Below are positions 5,228-6,909 of a DNA stretch of 6,909 nt, piece after piece. A program made the translations under genes and the position numbers. This stretch comes from an uncultured Gemmatimonadota bacterium (GTDB lineage: Bacteria; Gemmatimonadota; Gemmatimonadetes; Gemmatimonadales; GWC2-71-9). Under the pieces are notes generated by a model. The model was not told where the DNA came from. It ran no database searches and worked only from the letters and a program-made list of their open reading frames with translations. Each line of letters starts with the position of its first letter. Position 1 is the first letter of the stretch. The stretch spans positions 1 through 6,909 of the forward strand of contig CAMLHP010000110.1 in the NCBI GenBank assembly GCA_946479805.1, given 5' to 3'.

Positions 5228-6396
5228 GTCTCGAGTCTCAAGTCTCAAGCCTCGCGACTCGCGACCCGCGACTCGCGACCCTGCGGCAAGAGGAGTTCCC
5301 CGGCCTTGAAGGCCGCATCTACCTCAATTCGGCCAGCGTCGGCCCGCTGCCACTCCGGAGCCAGCGCGAGCTGGAGCGCTGGAGCGACCGGCGCGGCCGG
5401 CCGTGGGAAATTTCCGACGCCGAGCAGTTCGAGACCATGTCGACCGCGAGGGTCCGGTCCGCGGCGCTGATAGGCGCCGCTCCCGAGGAGATGGCCGTTA
5501 CCACCAACACGTCGTTCGGGCTGAGTCTCGCTGCTGCCGGGCTCAGGTTCGAGCGGGGTGACGTCGTCCTCTTCTCGGCGCGGGAGTTCCCCGCCAACGC
5601 CTATCCCTGGCTGGCGCTCAGGGAGCAGGGGGTAATGGCGGAGATTGCGCCGGCCACGTCCGACGGCTGGCCCGATGAGGACTACCTGGTCGACCGGGTG
5701 CAGGACCACAGGGTGAAGTTGCTGGCGGTGTCGATGGTCCAGTTCAGCAATGGATACGCGGTGGACCTGGCCCGGCTCTCTGCCGCAACTCGCGCCAGCG
5801 GCACGCTGCTGGTGGTGGACGCCATACAGGGAGTGGGCGCAAGGCCGGTGGATGTCAGCGCCACGCCGGTGGACGTGCTTTCGTGCGGCGGCCAGAAGTG
5901 GCTGATGTCCCCGTGGGGCAGCGGGTTCACCTACGTGCGCCGGGAGGTCCAGCCGCGTCTTCGGCCAGCCATGATCGGCTGGCTGGCGTACGAGGGGTCC
6001 GAGGACTTCACCCGGCTGACGCGCTACGCCGGCGAGCTCCATCACGACGCCCGCAAGTACGAGCTGGGCACGCTGCCCTACCAGGACATAGCGGCCATGA
6101 ACGTTTCGCTGGAACTGGTCTCGGAGATCGGACTCCCCGCAATCCAGGCCCAGATTGCCAGGTGCCACGAGCCACTGCTTGACTGGTCGAAAAGGCGGGG
6201 CGTCCGCATCACCTCGCCCGCCGATGCACACTCGTCCGCCATAGTGTGCCTGGCGCCGCCAGATGCTGCTGCCATGCACCGAAAGCTGGCTGAAGCCGGC
6301 ATCATTTGCTCGCTGCGCGAGGGCAGCCTCCGCTTCGCCCCCCACTGGTTCAACACGGTGGAGGAGGTGGAGCGGGTGGTGGAGGTGATGGAATGA
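5224..6396 (+). CDS. Class V aminotransferase-fold PLP-dependent enzyme
   Basis: A 390-residue PLP enzyme of fold type I. The ATG at 5224 is chosen because it forms an ATGA overlap with the permease stop and has GGGGAG just upstream (5216-5221); the frame is open further left, but that part is antisense-free overlap with the permease. The landmarks are YLNSASVGPLP (33-43), TTNTSFGLSLAA (93-104, phosphate and cofactor contacts), VVDAIQGVGA (197-206, with Asp199 for the pyridine nitrogen), and SCGGQKWLMSPWGSGF (220-235) with Lys225 as the Schiff-base lysine. The C-terminus, SLREGSLRFAPHWFNTVEEVERVV, is the typical small-domain ending of the class. The cofactor-stacking His of SufS-type cysteine desulfurases is replaced (SAREFPAN), and the C-terminal motif containing the desulfurase catalytic Cys is missing. 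It is therefore more likely an aminotransferase, epimerase, lyase or kynureninase-like enzyme. The substrate is unknown. Residues about 1-20 are encoded by a heptamer repeat and match no family element. Confidence 0.9.
   Translation: MSLESQVSSLATRDPRLATLRQEEFPGLEGRIYLNSASVGPLPLRSQRELERWSDRRGRPWEISDAEQFETMSTARVRSAALIGAAPEEMAVTTNTSFGLSLAAAGLRFERGDVVLFSAREFPANAYPWLALREQGVMAEIAPATSDGWPDEDYLVDRVQDHRVKLLAVSMVQFSNGYAVDLARLSAATRASGTLLVVDAIQGVGARPVDVSATPVDVLSCGGQKWLMSPWGSGFTYVRREVQPRLRPAMIGWLAYEGSEDFTRLTRYAGELHHDARKYELGTLPYQDIAAMNVSLELVSEIGLPAIQAQIARCHEPLLDWSKRRGVRITSPADAHSSAIVCLAPPDAAAMHRKLAEAGIICSLREGSLRFAPHWFNTVEEVERVVEVME
5226..5281. repeat. Heptamer tandem repeat, 8 degenerate copies, at the start of the PLP-enzyme gene
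   Basis: Eight consecutive 7-base units occupy exactly 56 bases: GAGTCTC twice, AAGTCTC, AAGCCTC, then GCGACTC and GCGACCC alternating twice. The left half is GAGTCTC-like and the right half GCGACYC-like, so the array has drifted in two blocks. It begins on the G of the ATG start codon and encodes roughly the first 20 residues of the PLP enzyme, just before the conserved fold begins. It also covers the permease stop codon. Seven is not a multiple of three, so gain or loss of a single unit would shift the frame. Confidence 0.88.
6381..6389 (+). promoter_or_regulatory. Strong ribosome binding site for the HerA-like gene
   Basis: GGAGGTGAT is a nine-base full complement to the usual 3' end of bacterial 16S rRNA. 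Its GGAGG core ends seven bases before the ATG at 6393. It is embedded in the last codons of the PLP-enzyme gene. Together with the ATGA overlap, it fixes the start of the next gene and suggests it is well translated. Confidence 0.8.
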
Positions 6397-6909
6397 CTTC
6401 GTTTGCCGACATGCTGAGCGCCGGCTACGGCTTCCCCGACGACTCCCTCGTGCTTGGCGCTGCGCTTGACGGCGAGATGCTCCATCGGGAGCCGCTGGTG
6501 CGTATCCCGCTGGCGATGCTCAACCGTCACGGGCTGGTGGCCGGCGCTACCGGCACCGGAAAGACCCGAACGCTCCAGCTGATGGCCGAGCAGCTCTCCG
6601 CCAAGGGAGTCCCGGTGTTCGTGGCCGACATCAAGGGCGACCTCCAGGGCATGGCAGTGGCGGGAGAGGCCAGCGACAAGCTGCGGGCGCGGGCCGACTC
6701 GATGGGTTATGCGTGGACCCCGGCAGGGTCACCGGTGGAGTTCGTGAGCCTTTCCGGCGGGCTCGGCGCCCAGCTCCGCGCCACGGTCAGCGGATTCGGT
6801 CCCTTGCTCCTGTCGCGGGTGCTGGACCTGAACGACACCCAGGCCGGCGTCCTGACCATGGTCTTCAAGTACTGCGACGACCGCGGGCTCCTGCTGCTGG
6901 ACTTCAAGG
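6393..6909 (+). CDS. HerA-like P-loop ATPase (DUF853/YjgR type), 3' end missing
   Basis: The first 172 residues of a protein expected to be about 500 long; the frame is still open at the right edge. The start is fixed by a four-base ATGA overlap with the upstream stop and by a strong Shine-Dalgarno at 6381-6389. The Walker A motif is GATGTGKT (51-58) within HGLVAGATGTGKTRTLQLMA, followed by VPVFVADIKGDLQGMA (about 73-88). Further segments, WTPAGSPVEFVSLSG, LGAQLRATVSGFGPLLLSRV and LNDTQAGVLTMVFKYCDD, are characteristic of the DUF853 branch of the HerA/FtsK-like ATPases. Members of this branch are cytoplasmic predicted helicases or translocases; a physiological role has not been settled. The Walker B region and later arginine finger lie outside the window. 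Coupling to the PLP enzyme suggests co-expression but not an obvious shared pathway. Confidence 0.92.
   Translation, partial: MTSFADMLSAGYGFPDDSLVLGAALDGEMLHREPLVRIPLAMLNRHGLVAGATGTGKTRTLQLMAEQLSAKGVPVFVADIKGDLQGMAVAGEASDKLRARADSMGYAWTPAGSPVEFVSLSGGLGAQLRATVSGFGPLLLSRVLDLNDTQAGVLTMVFKYCDDRGLLLLDFK

Noticed and set aside
4031..5248. 405-codon minus-strand open frame antisense to the permease
   Set aside because: The translation is low-complexity (rich in H, R, Q, G), with no recognisable domain, and it lies over a clearly conserved permease. It is a high-GC antisense shadow.
5226..5281. CRISPR-like array
   Set aside because: The units are seven bases with no spacers; it is a simple tandem repeat.
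5245..6345. 366-codon minus-strand open frame antisense to the PLP enzyme
   Set aside because: No domain motifs, biased composition, and the opposite strand encodes an unmistakable PLP enzyme.
5224..6396. Cysteine desulfurase (SufS/IscS) serving the nearby ferredoxin domain
   Set aside because: An attractive link, but the enzyme lacks the cofactor-stacking His and the catalytic Cys motif of desulfurases.
6707..6907. Short minus-strand open frame at the right edge
   Set aside because: It lies over the HerA-like ATPase, has no start signals, and its Ser/Arg-rich translation is typical of antisense shadows.

Overview
The window is a high-GC bacterial chromosomal segment with densely packed genes and no sign of phage, plasmid or insertion-sequence DNA. 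The best guess for the source is an uncultured Gemmatimonadota or a related soil or sediment lineage. The reasons are a large secreted protein with GWxTD-like features, strong G/C at third codon positions, long antisense open frames, and short degenerate tandem repeats at gene edges. This is inference from style, since there is no rRNA marker in the window.

Layout, left to right. (1) The C-terminal three quarters of tyrosyl-tRNA synthetase (tyrS, +), ending in an octamer tandem repeat that supplies its stop codon. (2) A secreted GWxTD-like protein of about 740-766 residues (+). The first 90 bases of its open frame contain a 53-base near-perfect hairpin, so the true start is probably downstream of the first ATG. 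(3) A short convergent junction with a stem-loop and a 19-21-base degenerate repeat. (4) A patatin-like phospholipase (-) fused at its C-terminus to a single-cluster [4Fe-4S] ferredoxin domain, which is the most unusual gene here. (5) A 19-base divergent gap. (6) A three-gene + strand cluster joined by two ATGA stop/start overlaps: a DppC/OppC-type ABC permease, a class V PLP-dependent aminotransferase-fold enzyme whose first codons are a heptamer tandem repeat, and a HerA-like (DUF853/YjgR-type) P-loop ATPase that runs off the right end.

How the genes work together: tyrS is a stand-alone housekeeping gene. The permease, aminotransferase and ATPase are very likely co-transcribed and translationally coupled, but their functions do not form an obvious pathway. 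The permease lacks its usual DppB, DppA, DppD and DppF partners within view. The patatin-ferredoxin gene stands alone on the minus strand. Its fusion suggests a lipid hydrolase whose activity or partner choice depends on an iron-sulfur cluster.

No stretch longer than about 100 bases lacks a gene. No tRNA, rRNA, CRISPR array, transposase or phage gene was seen.
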